A DNA stretch of 35,903 nt from an uncultured Christensenellaceae bacterium (GTDB lineage: Bacteria > Bacillota > Clostridia > Christensenellales > Pumilibacteraceae): contig CAJULE010000024.1 in NCBI GenBank assembly GCA_910587445.1, positions 1 to 35,903 on the forward strand. Reading direction: 5' to 3'. Numbering within the stretch: position 1 is the first letter of the stretch; each line of letters begins with the position of its first letter. The notes below the pieces were generated by a model. That model was given only the letters and a program-made list of their open reading frames with translations, did not search any database and was not told the origin of the DNA. Made by a program: the position numbers and the translations under genes. Shown piece by piece: positions 15,279-22,667 of this stretch.

Positions 15279-16135
15279 CTGTCGTCTCCTTTTGCCTTAA
15301 ACAGGTTGCACGTATCTTCGTGCGACTTGCGCTCGAATTCGAAATACATTCTGCCGCGCGACATCGCCTCGTCGAAATCCACCTCGTAGCCGTCGAAATC
15401 GGGACCGTCCACGCACGCGAACTTCGTGATTCGTTTGCCGTCTCTGTTCAGAGTCAGACGGCAGCCGCCGCACATTCCCGTGCCGTCTATCATTATGGGG
15501 TTCATGGACACCGTAACGGGCACGCCGTAAGGTCTCGCCGTTTCGACGACGTACTTCATCATTATGAGCGGACCTATGGTTATTATCATATCGAACTTTT
15601 CGCCGCTTTCAAGCATTTCCTTAAGCGGAAGGGTCACGTTTCCCTTTCTGCCGTACGAACCGTCGTCCGTCATAATTTCGAATCTGTCCGAATACGACTT
15701 AAACTCGTCTTCGAGTATTACTATGTCCTTATTGCGAAAGCCGACTATGCTCGTGACGCGCGCGCCTATCTTATGGAATTCCTCGGCGACGGGCATTGCT
15801 ATCGCGCAGCCCACTCCGCCGCCCACTATGCAGACGTTTTTTATGCCGTCGGTGCGCGTGGCGACTCCCAAAGGTCCGACAAAGTCCTCTATATATTCTC
15901 CGGCTTCTTTTCTGTCGAGCTTTTCGGTGGTCGCGCCGACTATCTGAAATATGATCTCCACCGTGCCGCGAGAGAGGTCGCAGCCCGCCACGGTAAGCGG
16001 TATTCTTTCGCCCTCGTCGTCGACGCGCAGTATTATAAACTGCCCCGGTTTTGCCTTTCTCGCGACAAGCGGAGCTTCTATCTCCATTTGCGTCACGCTC
16101 GGATTAAGCTGTTTCTTCGTAATAATTTTAAACAT
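15275..16135 (-). CDS. nfnA: NADH-dependent ferredoxin:NADP+ oxidoreductase small subunit (NfnA)
   Basis: This 286-residue ferredoxin-NADP reductase-like protein (also annotated as sulfide dehydrogenase / DHOD electron-transfer type) has an N-terminal FAD-binding barrel (ARKAKPGQFIILRVD, GERIPLTVAG), the nucleotide-binding VCIVGGGVGCAIAMPVAEEFH, and a C-terminal [2Fe-2S] cysteine set around GTGMCGGCRL and FACVDGPDFDG. With NfnB it couples NADH and reduced ferredoxin to NADP+ reduction by flavin bifurcation, supplying NADPH in anaerobes. The start MFKIITKK is preceded by GGAGGG. A consensus promoter lies about 70 nt upstream. Confidence 0.9.
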   Translation of the reverse strand: MFKIITKKQLNPSVTQMEIEAPLVARKAKPGQFIILRVDDEGERIPLTVAGCDLSRGTVEIIFQIVGATTEKLDRKEAGEYIEDFVGPLGVATRTDGIKNVCIVGGGVGCAIAMPVAEEFHKIGARVTSIVGFRNKDIVILEDEFKSYSDRFEIMTDDGSYGRKGNVTLPLKEMLESGEKFDMIITIGPLIMMKYVVETARPYGVPVTVSMNPIMIDGTGMCGGCRLTLNRDGKRITKFACVDGPDFDGYEVDFDEAMSRGRMYFEFERKSHEDTCNLFKAKGDDR

Positions 16136-16205
16136 TCGGCGTCCCTCCCAAATGGGAATATCGTTTGCGGATTTTTGCCCCGCAAAAGAGCGGCTACACT
16201 TATAC

Positions 16206-16234
16206 ATTATATATTATATAACATAGCGAATCAA
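16206..16234 (-). promoter_or_regulatory. nfnAB promoter
   Basis: On the minus strand TTGATT (16229-16234), exactly 17 nt, then TATAAT (16206-16211), about 70 nt upstream of the nfnA start. Confidence 0.75.
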
Positions 16235-16257
16235 AAATCAAATATTTGAGCCTTTAT

Positions 16258-16288
16258 AGAAAAGGATTTGCGAGCATTTCGCAAATCC
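16258..16288 (-). terminator. Terminator after the DUF1893 gene
   Basis: GGATTTGCG pairs with CGCAAATCC (9 bp) and is followed on the minus strand by TTTTC, directly downstream of the gene ending at 16291. Confidence 0.75.
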
Positions 16289-16290
16289 GA

Positions 16291-16704
16291 TCATCTTTTC
16301 ATCTGTGCGACTTTACGCACGAGGGCTTCGTACCCCTCTTCGAAGTCGTCGATTTTTTCGACGGTCTTTTCCATGGGACATATATCCGTGCCGTCGCGGT
16401 TTACTATATTTTTCGCAATGCAATCGAACGTATACGGTATTTTAAACTTTTCAAGCGTCTCTCTACCGCCCTCCGACAGCACTTCGGCATGAACGCACGC
16501 TATGCCCGCCTTGGCGAAAAGAAGCGCCGCCGCTTTGCCCACCACGAGATCGGCAAGCGAAAAGCCGCTTAAATCATATCCTCTCGCAATGAAGTCGAGC
16601 ATGGGAGCTATGCCCCTTTTGTCGCTCGTAAGGCAAACGCCGTCGCGGCAGAGCGACAGCGTATGACCTTCGAGATTCTTTTTCGCAATTTCCGAATCAG
16701 TCAT
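16291..16704 (-). CDS. DUF1893 domain-containing protein
   Basis: This 137-residue protein has the conserved DUF1893 core: LADLVVGKAAALLFAKAGI followed by VHAEVLSEGGRETLEKF and a cysteine-containing CPMEKTV segment. The fold of this family is related to cytidine-deaminase-like proteins, but no function is established. The C-terminal tail (KIDDFEEGYEALVRKVAQMKR) is charged and helical. The ATG overlaps the stop of a 36-residue ORF by 8 bases, which in turn overlaps the stop of an aldo/keto reductase gene, so all three form one transcription unit ending at a clear terminator. Confidence 0.85.
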   Translation of the reverse strand: MTDSEIAKKNLEGHTLSLCRDGVCLTSDKRGIAPMLDFIARGYDLSGFSLADLVVGKAAALLFAKAGIACVHAEVLSEGGRETLEKFKIPYTFDCIAKNIVNRDGTDICPMEKTVEKIDDFEEGYEALVRKVAQMKR

Positions 16705-16807
16705 TTATCTTTCCCACGCCGAGCAACAGCTTAAGCCCAATAACCGCAAACGGCACTATAATGGACCGCAAATCGGCACCCTTTCTTGTAAGTATGTTGT
16801 CTATCAT
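16697..16807 (-). CDS. Small hydrophobic ORF (36 residues)
   Basis: An ATG at 16807 opens a 36-codon frame encoding MIDNILTRKGADLRSI, then IVPFAVIGLKLLLGVGKIND. The second half is one hydrophobic segment (about 15-32) after a positively charged start, as in single-pass small membrane proteins. The ATG overlaps the upstream stop as TAATG, and the stop overlaps the DUF1893 start by 8 bases, a coupling arrangement typical of real genes. An AAGGAG lies 11 nt upstream, rather far. No family is recognised. Confidence 0.55.
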   Translation of the reverse strand: MIDNILTRKGADLRSIIVPFAVIGLKLLLGVGKIND

Positions 16808-17922
16808 TATGCGTCAAACTCCTTTGCGACTTGTTTTAAAAGAGAGCGTATCTCGAGATGTTGCGGGCACAAGTGCTCGCACTTGCCGCACTCTATGCAG
16901 TCCGACGCTTTGCCTTTGCCGTCGGTGTGAAGCCCGTAATAAAAATTCGCGTTCCAATCCTTATGAATGTTTTTCGTATTGAGACAGGCGAAAAGATCGG
17001 GTATGGATATACTTTCGGGACAGCCGTCGACACAGTAGCGGCACGCCGTACACTTTATAATATTCATATCGGCAAATACGTCGCACACCTTTTTCACGGC
17101 TTCCGCCTCACGGCTTTCGAGCGGAACAAAGTCCTTCATGAACGAAATGTTGTCGCGCATTTGCTCGATATTGCTCATGCCCGAAAGCGTCATGAATACC
17201 CCGTCGAAGCCCGCGGCAAAGCGTATCGCATAGCTTGCCGCGCTTCCGCCGCCGAGTCCGTCTATAATCCTCTTTGCCTTCGGCGGAAGATTGACGAGAC
17301 TGCCGCCCTTTACGGGCTCCATAACGATGACGGGCTTATTGTGCTTTCGGCACACGTCATAGCACTTTTTCGACTGCACCGCCGGATCGTCGAAATCGAG
17401 ATAGTTCAGCTGTATCTGCACCGCCTCGACGTCCGGATATTCGGTTAGGATCTTATCAAGCACGTCGGCGGTATCGTGAAAGGACAACGCGACATGGCGC
17501 ACCTTGCCTTCCTTTTTAAGCTCGAAAGCCTGTTCGTAAGCGCGGCATTTTTTGAAATGTCCGAAGTTCGACGCACACTGCGCGTGCATGAGATAGAAAT
17601 CGAAGTACTCCACTCCGCAAGCTTCGAGCTGGCTTTCGAAAAACGGACGCACGTCCGCTTCTGTCTTGAAATACGGTTCCGTGAGCTTATCGGCAAGTAT
17701 GTACTTATCGCGAGGATAGCGCTTTGTAAGGCACTCCCGCACCGCGATTTCGCTTTTCGTGTTGAGATAGCCGTGAGCCGTGTCGAAATAGTTGAAGCCG
17801 TTTTCGAGAAAGCAATCGACCATTTTCTTTGTTTCGTCGTAATCGATCTCTCCGCCCTTCATGGGAAGGCGCATACAGCCGAAGCCGAAATTCTTTTTGA
17901 TTTCGGAAAAGTACGATGCCAT
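16807..17922 (-). CDS. Aldo/keto reductase with C-terminal 2x[4Fe-4S] ferredoxin domain
   Basis: The protein has 371 residues. The N-terminal AKR barrel has FGFGCMRLPM, NYFDTAHGY (catalytic Asp and Tyr), YILADKL (Lys) and YFDFYLMHA (His). The C-terminal 90 residues hold two CxxCxxCxxxCP clusters, CTACRYCVDGCP and CIECGKCEHLCP, as in the large clostridial family annotated 'aldo/keto reductase, 4Fe-4S'. The iron-sulfur domain suggests electron exchange with ferredoxin or a flavoprotein in place of simple NADPH use; the substrate is unknown. AAGGAG lies before the ATG. It heads an operon with a small hydrophobic ORF and DUF1893. Confidence 0.92.
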   Translation of the reverse strand: MASYFSEIKKNFGFGCMRLPMKGGEIDYDETKKMVDCFLENGFNYFDTAHGYLNTKSEIAVRECLTKRYPRDKYILADKLTEPYFKTEADVRPFFESQLEACGVEYFDFYLMHAQCASNFGHFKKCRAYEQAFELKKEGKVRHVALSFHDTADVLDKILTEYPDVEAVQIQLNYLDFDDPAVQSKKCYDVCRKHNKPVIVMEPVKGGSLVNLPPKAKRIIDGLGGGSAASYAIRFAAGFDGVFMTLSGMSNIEQMRDNISFMKDFVPLESREAEAVKKVCDVFADMNIIKCTACRYCVDGCPESISIPDLFACLNTKNIHKDWNANFYYGLHTDGKGKASDCIECGKCEHLCPQHLEIRSLLKQVAKEFDA

Positions 17923-17997
17923 TTTGTTCTCCTTATTCGATTTTTATTGTGATTTATCTTATCGGGACGCCGTTATTTCCCCAAGGTGATCGCACGG

Positions 17998-19134
17998 CTA
18001 ATCGAGCCTGAATTTTATCACTACGGGATTATGATCGCTGTAGGCATACTGCGTGTCCGAAGTGCTCTCGTTTAAAACCGTAACATTGTCGGAAACGATA
18101 AAGCCGTCCACGACGGTACTGTAGTTTATTCCCTTTTCGTACGGAATATCCGCGCCGCGGCAGGTTGCCGCGTTTATGCTTGCCGCAATGCAAAATCCCT
18201 CGGCGAGTTCGGACTCGTGAAGTACGGAGTTCTTTACCCAATCGGGGACAAGCTGTTTGCTTTCGAAATACGTGAGCGCCGCCTCGTCGTTTTCGAATTT
18301 GTCCGCAATAAGGCAGTGATTGAAGTCTCCGCCCGCTATCACGTAATTGCCCTTGTCCCGTTCGGATTTCAACACCTCGTTGAGCATGTTAAGCTGCTCC
18401 GCGCGAATGGTCCCGCCCTCGTCGTAAGCCGACATATGAAGGTTTATGAGCACGAGCTTTTTGTCGCTCCCCTCTACGGGCAGATAGTTTACGGCAAAGC
18501 ACCTGTCGAGATCGAAGAGCTTGTCTATAAACGAAGTCGTTACGGGAAAAGAGCGGCGCACGCTGCTTTCCGTCTTAAACCTCGAAAGCGTGAGGATTCC
18601 CGCATTCGTCTTGCCTATCGGATCGCCGAAAGGATACAGAAGATTTGCGGTGTGGAAGTTCTCCGCATATACGGATGCATAACCCTCGAATTCCCCGACG
18701 GCGCGCGCATACATATCTATATCATAGCTCCGGTCGGCTTTTACGTCCACTTCCTGAAAGAAATAAAAATCCGCGTCGGCTTCCTTTGCGACCGTCATCT
18801 GCCCGTCCACGTTTTTCTGCACGTCCTCTTTGCTCATGCCCTTTGCATACTTGCCGACCACTTCACTGCCGTCGTCCATTACGCCCGTATCCATGAAAAA
18901 CGAATACTCGGGCGAATATGCGCCGAAGCCGAGGTTATACGACATGAGGCTGTAGCTCTCTCCCCTGCTTACGCTCTCCTCTCTTCCGCCGACGATCTCG
19001 AGCGCGAGGTTGTCCTCTATGCGGTAATACTGAAGCGCGACGTACGCGACATATCCGCCGACGATTGCAATAAAGAGCGCTATGACCGCGGCTACGGCAG
19101 CCAAAACTATTACTATCGGTTTTTTCGCTTTCAT
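17998..19134 (-). CDS. Membrane-anchored endonuclease/exonuclease/phosphatase-family protein
   Basis: The 378-residue protein starts with a basic residue cluster and a strong hydrophobic helix (about 7-35) that anchors it with the catalytic domain outside. The EEP fold is visible from LMSYNLGFGAYSPEY, FYFFQEVDV (catalytic Glu), LVLINLHMSAY, YVIAGGDFNHC (catalytic Asp and Asn) and the terminal YSDHNPVVIKF (catalytic Asp-His). Members include extracellular nucleases, sphingomyelinases and lipid phosphatases; the substrate cannot be assigned. A promoter (TTGCCA-N17-TATAAT) lies at 19212-19240 and an AAAGGTGA site upstream of the ATG. It is a single-gene unit. Confidence 0.88.
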   Translation of the reverse strand: MKAKKPIVIVLAAVAAVIALFIAIVGGYVAYVALQYYRIEDNLALEIVGGREESVSRGESYSLMSYNLGFGAYSPEYSFFMDTGVMDDGSEVVGKYAKGMSKEDVQKNVDGQMTVAKEADADFYFFQEVDVKADRSYDIDMYARAVGEFEGYASVYAENFHTANLLYPFGDPIGKTNAGILTLSRFKTESSVRRSFPVTTSFIDKLFDLDRCFAVNYLPVEGSDKKLVLINLHMSAYDEGGTIRAEQLNMLNEVLKSERDKGNYVIAGGDFNHCLIADKFENDEAALTYFESKQLVPDWVKNSVLHESELAEGFCIAASINAATCRGADIPYEKGINYSTVVDGFIVSDNVTVLNESTSDTQYAYSDHNPVVIKFRLD

Positions 19135-19211
19135 AGATTATTCGTCACCTTTCCCTTGTAAATCGGCTTGTTATTTGCCGGAAATCAAAGCACAAGAAAT
19201 ACTCTGCGTTT

Positions 19212-19240
19212 ATTATATCACATAATGCCGTGTTTGGCAA
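19212..19240 (-). promoter_or_regulatory. Promoter of the EEP-family gene
   Basis: On the minus strand TTGCCA (19235-19240), 17 nt, then TATAAT (19212-19217), about 80 nt upstream of the ATG at 19134 and divergent from the riboswitch promoter. Confidence 0.7.
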
Positions 19241-19274
19241 GACAAATATAGGTCCGCAAATGCGGTTTATATGC

Positions 19275-19304
19275 TTGACAGCCTTTCTATCCGTCTGTTA
19301 TAAT
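19275..19304 (+). promoter_or_regulatory. Promoter of the riboswitch / Na-Pi transporter transcript
   Basis: TTGACA (19275-19280), an 18-nt spacer and TATAAT (19299-19304), both hexamers perfect; transcription would start near 19311, just upstream of the aptamer. Confidence 0.8.
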
Positions 19305-19330
19305 GGTTTTGACAATCGAATAAATGTTCC

Positions 19331-19462
19331 TATAAAAGGGAGTAGAAAGCGTTTTCAAACGTGCGCTATCCGTCAATACGATATCTTCGGGTATCCGGTA
19401 ACGCTTAAATTTCGAGACTTTTACCGATATTTATATACGGTGGGGGTCTCTTTACTTTTTTT
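19331..19462 (+). promoter_or_regulatory. yybP-ykoY (manganese) riboswitch with overlapping terminator
   Basis: The aptamer shows the family landmarks in order: TAAAAGGGAGTAG (19333-19345), CCGTCAATACG (19370-19380), a UUCG-capped hairpin GATATC/GGTATC, and CCGGTAACGCTTAAATTTCG leading into GAGACTTTTACC (19414-19425). P1 pairs TAAAAG with CTTTTA (19418-19423); P2 pairs AGCGTT (19348-19353) with AACGCT (19400-19405). The same GAGACTTTTACC can instead pair over 12 bp (four G-U) with GGTGGGGGTCTC (19439-19450), followed by TTTACTTTTTTT, a rho-independent terminator. Aptamer and terminator exclude each other, so ligand binding should permit read-through into the gene at 19542. Confidence 0.85.
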
Positions 19463-19541
19463 ATGGAGCCAATCAAAAAAAACTTCGACGCTTCGTAACA
19501 GATAGGAAGAAAAGTCGGAAAACCTCATCAGGGAGACACCA

Positions 19542-21212
19542 ATGGACACGATAACAATAATCACCTCGATACTGTCGCTTATCGCAGGCGTAGGCATATT
19601 CCTCATCGCCTGTTCGATGATGAGTTCGAATCTCGAAGCGCTCGGCAGTAAAAAACTGAAAGCCCTTTTTTCGAAAACTTCGAAGAGCAAGCTGGTCGGT
19701 GTGGGCGTGGGCGCGGCGACGACCGCCGTCATACAGAGCTCGAGCGCAACATCCGTCATGGTCATAGGCTTTGTAAACGCGGGCATAATGACGCTTGCGC
19801 AGGCGTCGACCGTAATTTTCGGCGCAAACATCGGCACTACTATCACGGGACAGCTCGTCGCGCTGGGTATGTTCGGCACAAACTCCGTTTCCACGTCCGT
19901 CATATTTGCCGCATTTGCCGGAATAGGCGCCTTCATACTCGCCTTCGCAAAAAAAGACCGCCTGCGTAAAATAGGCGGAATCACGGCGGGTTTCGGTATG
20001 CTGTTCGTAGGACTTTCGATGATGAGCGGCGCAATGGGATATTTCGCCGAACTCGAGTCGGTTAAGAGCTTTCTTGCCCTTTTCGAAAATCCCTTCCTGC
20101 TCGTTATTATCGGCGCGGCATTCACAGCCATAGTACAGAGCTCTTCCGTAATGACGTCCATGGCAATAACAATGGTTGTCGCGGGACTCATCTCGCTGAA
20201 TCAGGGAATATATATCACGATGGGCTCGAACATCGGCACCTGCGTGACCGCGCTCATAGCCGGGCTTACGAGCACGAAAAACGCAAAGCGCACGGCTCTC
20301 ATACACCTGATCTTCAATGTGAGCGGCGTAATTGTGTTCATGCTTATAGGAATGTTCCTGCGACTCGGCGGCATAGATTACGGATTTTTGTTCGGCAAGA
20401 TGTTCCCTCACGCACCTCAGGTGCAACTTGCGATGTTCCACACGGTATTCAACGTGGCGACCGTCGCAATAGTCCTTCCGCTGACCGGGCTTCTCGTAAA
20501 GCTCGTGACAAAGATCGTGCCGGACAAACACGAGTCGGGCGACGAAAACAGCGCGCCGCACTTTGCCTTTGTGGAAGAGCATATGCTGACAAACCCGCCC
20601 ATCGCAGTCCAGCAAACCAAGCGAGAGATACTGCAAATGGCGAAAATCGCGCTCGACAACTTCGACATTGCGATCGAGATCATCTGCACGCTCGACTATA
20701 CCAAAGTCGAAGCCTTCCGTACAAACGAAAGGCAACTCAACTTTTTGAATAAAGAACTCGCGAAGTTCATTGTAAAGCTCTTGAAATCCGACCTGAGCGA
20801 AAAGGACAGGATCTATCTCTCCACGGCTTTCCGTTCCATTACCGATCTCGAACGCGTCGGAGACTATGCCGAAAACATAATCGAATATGCGGACAGACTG
20901 AAAGAATCGGACGAAATATTTTCGGACAAAGCCAAAAACGAGATATGCGACCTGAAAGAGCTTGTTCACGCTCTTTACGACAACGTAATAAAGGCGTACA
21001 CGGACGGCGACCGAGCGGCTCTTGCAAAGGCGTACGAAACGGAAGAAGCCGTCGACGACTTTACGTCCCGCATGGCTGAAAACCATATAAGGCGGCTGAG
21101 CAAAGGCACTTGCACGCCCGAAGTGGGCGCACAGTACCTTTCCCTGTCTACAAACGTCGAGCGTATCGCCGACCACTATATAAACGTCGCAAAGACAATA
21201 AAGTCATTATAG
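19542..21212 (+). CDS. Na/Pi-cotransporter family protein with C-terminal PhoU-like domain
   Basis: This 556-residue protein has two inverted NptA/PNaS repeats: AVIQSSSATSVMVIGFVNAG with GANIGTTITGQ, and AIVQSSSVMTSMAITMVVAG with GSNIGTCVTALIAG. These QSSS and IGT motifs form the sodium/phosphate site; about eight membrane helices cover residues 1-330. The remaining about 200 residues are helical and PhoU-like (ITDLERVGDYAENIIEYADRL, STNVERIADHYINVAKTI), with the ERxxDxxxN pattern that binds metal clusters in PhoU. The predicted role is phosphate movement across the membrane. It lies behind a manganese-type riboswitch, an unusual regulator for this family. GGGAG precedes the ATG. Confidence 0.9.
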   Translation: MDTITIITSILSLIAGVGIFLIACSMMSSNLEALGSKKLKALFSKTSKSKLVGVGVGAATTAVIQSSSATSVMVIGFVNAGIMTLAQASTVIFGANIGTTITGQLVALGMFGTNSVSTSVIFAAFAGIGAFILAFAKKDRLRKIGGITAGFGMLFVGLSMMSGAMGYFAELESVKSFLALFENPFLLVIIGAAFTAIVQSSSVMTSMAITMVVAGLISLNQGIYITMGSNIGTCVTALIAGLTSTKNAKRTALIHLIFNVSGVIVFMLIGMFLRLGGIDYGFLFGKMFPHAPQVQLAMFHTVFNVATVAIVLPLTGLLVKLVTKIVPDKHESGDENSAPHFAFVEEHMLTNPPIAVQQTKREILQMAKIALDNFDIAIEIICTLDYTKVEAFRTNERQLNFLNKELAKFIVKLLKSDLSEKDRIYLSTAFRSITDLERVGDYAENIIEYADRLKESDEIFSDKAKNEICDLKELVHALYDNVIKAYTDGDRAALAKAYETEEAVDDFTSRMAENHIRRLSKGTCTPEVGAQYLSLSTNVERIADHYINVAKTIKSL

Positions 21213-21221
21213 TTCGAGCGC

Positions 21222-21908
21222 TCAATACCAATCGTGCTTTTCTCCGCGGTCGAGAGCGGCAATCGCGCTCATTTCCTCGTCAGAAAGCGAAAAACGGAAC
21301 ACGGAAATGTTTTCGAGAATATGTTCGGGATTCGAAGATCCGGGAATGGCGACCACGCCCCGTTGCAAGTGCCAGCGTAAGATTACCTGCGCGGAAGTTA
21401 CGTTATGCGCGTTCGCGATTTTTACAATCGTTTCATCGCCGAGCAGTGCGCACGTATGTCCCCTGCCTCCGAACGGATACCATGCCTGCATGACGATACC
21501 CAGATTGTGCATATACGGCACGACTTCCCGTTCCTGATAGTACGGATGTATTTCGTTCTGAACGAGCGCGGGCATAATGTTGACCTGCGAAATAAAATCG
21601 TCGATTTCTTCGATATACCAATTCGACAGCCCGATAGAGCGTATCTTGCCTTGTTCGACAAACTTTTCGATCGCCTTATAAGCCTTTACGTCATTCTCAC
21701 CCGGATGATGTAAAAGCATCATATCTATATACTCGATGTCAAGACTGTCGAGAGCGTCGCGTATCGCCTGTTCGGGGTTTGCGTACTGCGCGCCCGGATA
21801 GATCTTCGTAATTACGAAGATCTCCTCTCTCGGAACGCCGCTTTTGCGCACAGCCTCGCCCGCTTCTCTTTCGTTTCCGTACATATGCGCGGTGTCTATT
21901 AGGCGCAC
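21222..21908 (-). CDS. Aldo/keto reductase part of a flavodoxin-AKR fusion, separated by a frameshift
   Basis: This 228-residue frame carries most of an AKR: RLIDTAHMYGNE (Asp, Tyr), FVITKIYPG (Lys), DMMLLHHPG (His), IRSIGLSNWY, ALVQNEIHPYYQ and AIPGSSNPEHI. It lacks the first strand (MPVLGIGTYS), which is found in the adjacent frame at the end of the flavodoxin gene. Removing one G from the GGG at 21910-21912 (minus strand) joins the two as ..LGAGVRLIDTAHMYG.., the normal AKR sequence. The GTG at 21908 is therefore unlikely to be a true start. The closest characterised analogues are DkgA-type 2,5-diketogluconate/methylglyoxal reductases. Confidence 0.85.
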   Translation of the reverse strand: MRLIDTAHMYGNEREAGEAVRKSGVPREEIFVITKIYPGAQYANPEQAIRDALDSLDIEYIDMMLLHHPGENDVKAYKAIEKFVEQGKIRSIGLSNWYIEEIDDFISQVNIMPALVQNEIHPYYQEREVVPYMHNLGIVMQAWYPFGGRGHTCALLGDETIVKIANAHNVTSAQVILRWHLQRGVVAIPGSSNPEHILENISVFRFSLSDEEMSAIAALDRGEKHDWY

Positions 21909-22647
21909 GCCCTGCCCCCAATGCGGACAATACGGAATTCACGCAGGTCTCTCCATGCAGCGAATAAGTGCCTATCCCGAGTACGGGCATTTCGTATCCG
22001 CTGTTAAGCGTAACGGTAGGCGCGCATCCGTTTTCGCCGCTTTCCAAGTCGAACACGGCTACGTCGGGCGTAAGTTTTATGTCAAGGCTTTCAATCCAAT
22101 CGGCAACCGCGCTTTGCGAAGCTCCCGAAGAAAAACGTCTGCCCGATACCCATTCCGCATTAGGGGCGAGCGAGTGCAAAGAAGTATCGCTACTGCCTAT
22201 GCCGCTGCTGTGCGACGTGCAAAACGGGACTATGGTCTTGCCCGAAAAATCGTAGCTTTCCAAAAAGGTAGATACTATTCTCGGCGCCTGACCGTGCCAT
22301 ATAGGATAGCCCAAAAAGATCACGTCGTACTTTTCCATGTCTTCTACGCCTCCGCTTATTGCGGGACGAGCGGACGGATCGGCTTGCTCTTTATCCGCTC
22401 TGCCGTTCGTGTAATACTTCAAATCGTCGGCGGTGTAAGGCGCTTCGGGAACTATTTCGTAAAGCGTGCCGTTTGTTTCGCCTTCGATATGCTTTGCTAT
22501 GCTTTCCGTCGTGCCCGTGCAGGAAAAATAGGCTATGAGCACTTTATTTCCGTTTCCTGCCGGCGGTATCGTTTCGCCGCCGTATCCGCAAGACGCAAAT
22601 CCGAATAATGCCATGACAATCGTCAATATCCCGAAAATCTTTCTCAA
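21739..22647 (-). CDS. Lipoprotein flavodoxin, N-terminal part of a flavodoxin-AKR fusion (frameshifted)
   Basis: The start is probably the TTG at 22647 (AGAGG 6 nt upstream), giving MRKIFGILTIVMALFGFASCG, a lipoprotein signal peptide with lipobox FASC. Residues from about 30 on form a flavodoxin: VLIAYFSCTGTTESIAKHI (FMN phosphate loop), YDVIFLGYPIWHGQAPRIV, IVPFCTSHSSGIG. After LNSGYEMPVLGIGTYSLHG, the first AKR strand, the frame breaks near 21912 and continues about 57 codons as a basic shadow sequence. Without the frameshift the protein would be one lipid-anchored flavodoxin-AKR of about 475 residues. It begins 21 nt after the alcohol dehydrogenase stop. Confidence 0.85.
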   Translation of the reverse strand: MRKIFGILTIVMALFGFASCGYGGETIPPAGNGNKVLIAYFSCTGTTESIAKHIEGETNGTLYEIVPEAPYTADDLKYYTNGRADKEQADPSARPAISGGVEDMEKYDVIFLGYPIWHGQAPRIVSTFLESYDFSGKTIVPFCTSHSSGIGSSDTSLHSLAPNAEWVSGRRFSSGASQSAVADWIESLDIKLTPDVAVFDLESGENGCAPTVTLNSGYEMPVLGIGTYSLHGETCVNSVLSALGAGRAPNRHRAYVRKRKRSGRGCAQKRRSERGDLRNYEDLSGRAVRKPRTGDTRRSRQS

Positions 22648-22667
22648 AACAACCTCTGCGCTATCAA

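Noticed and set aside
13878..15389. 503-codon open frame on the plus strand
   Set aside because: It is the antisense shadow of nfnB; its product is rich in His/Arg/Tyr with no motif, while the minus strand shows full FAD, NAD and Fe-S motifs.
18217..19161. 314-codon open frame on the plus strand opposite the EEP-family gene
   Set aside because: Antisense shadow without motifs; the minus-strand gene has a membrane anchor and all EEP catalytic motifs.
19473..21176. 567-codon open frame on the minus strand
   Set aside because: It is antisense to the Na/Pi transporter; biased His/Arg/Tyr composition and no domain. The plus-strand frame has all family motifs.
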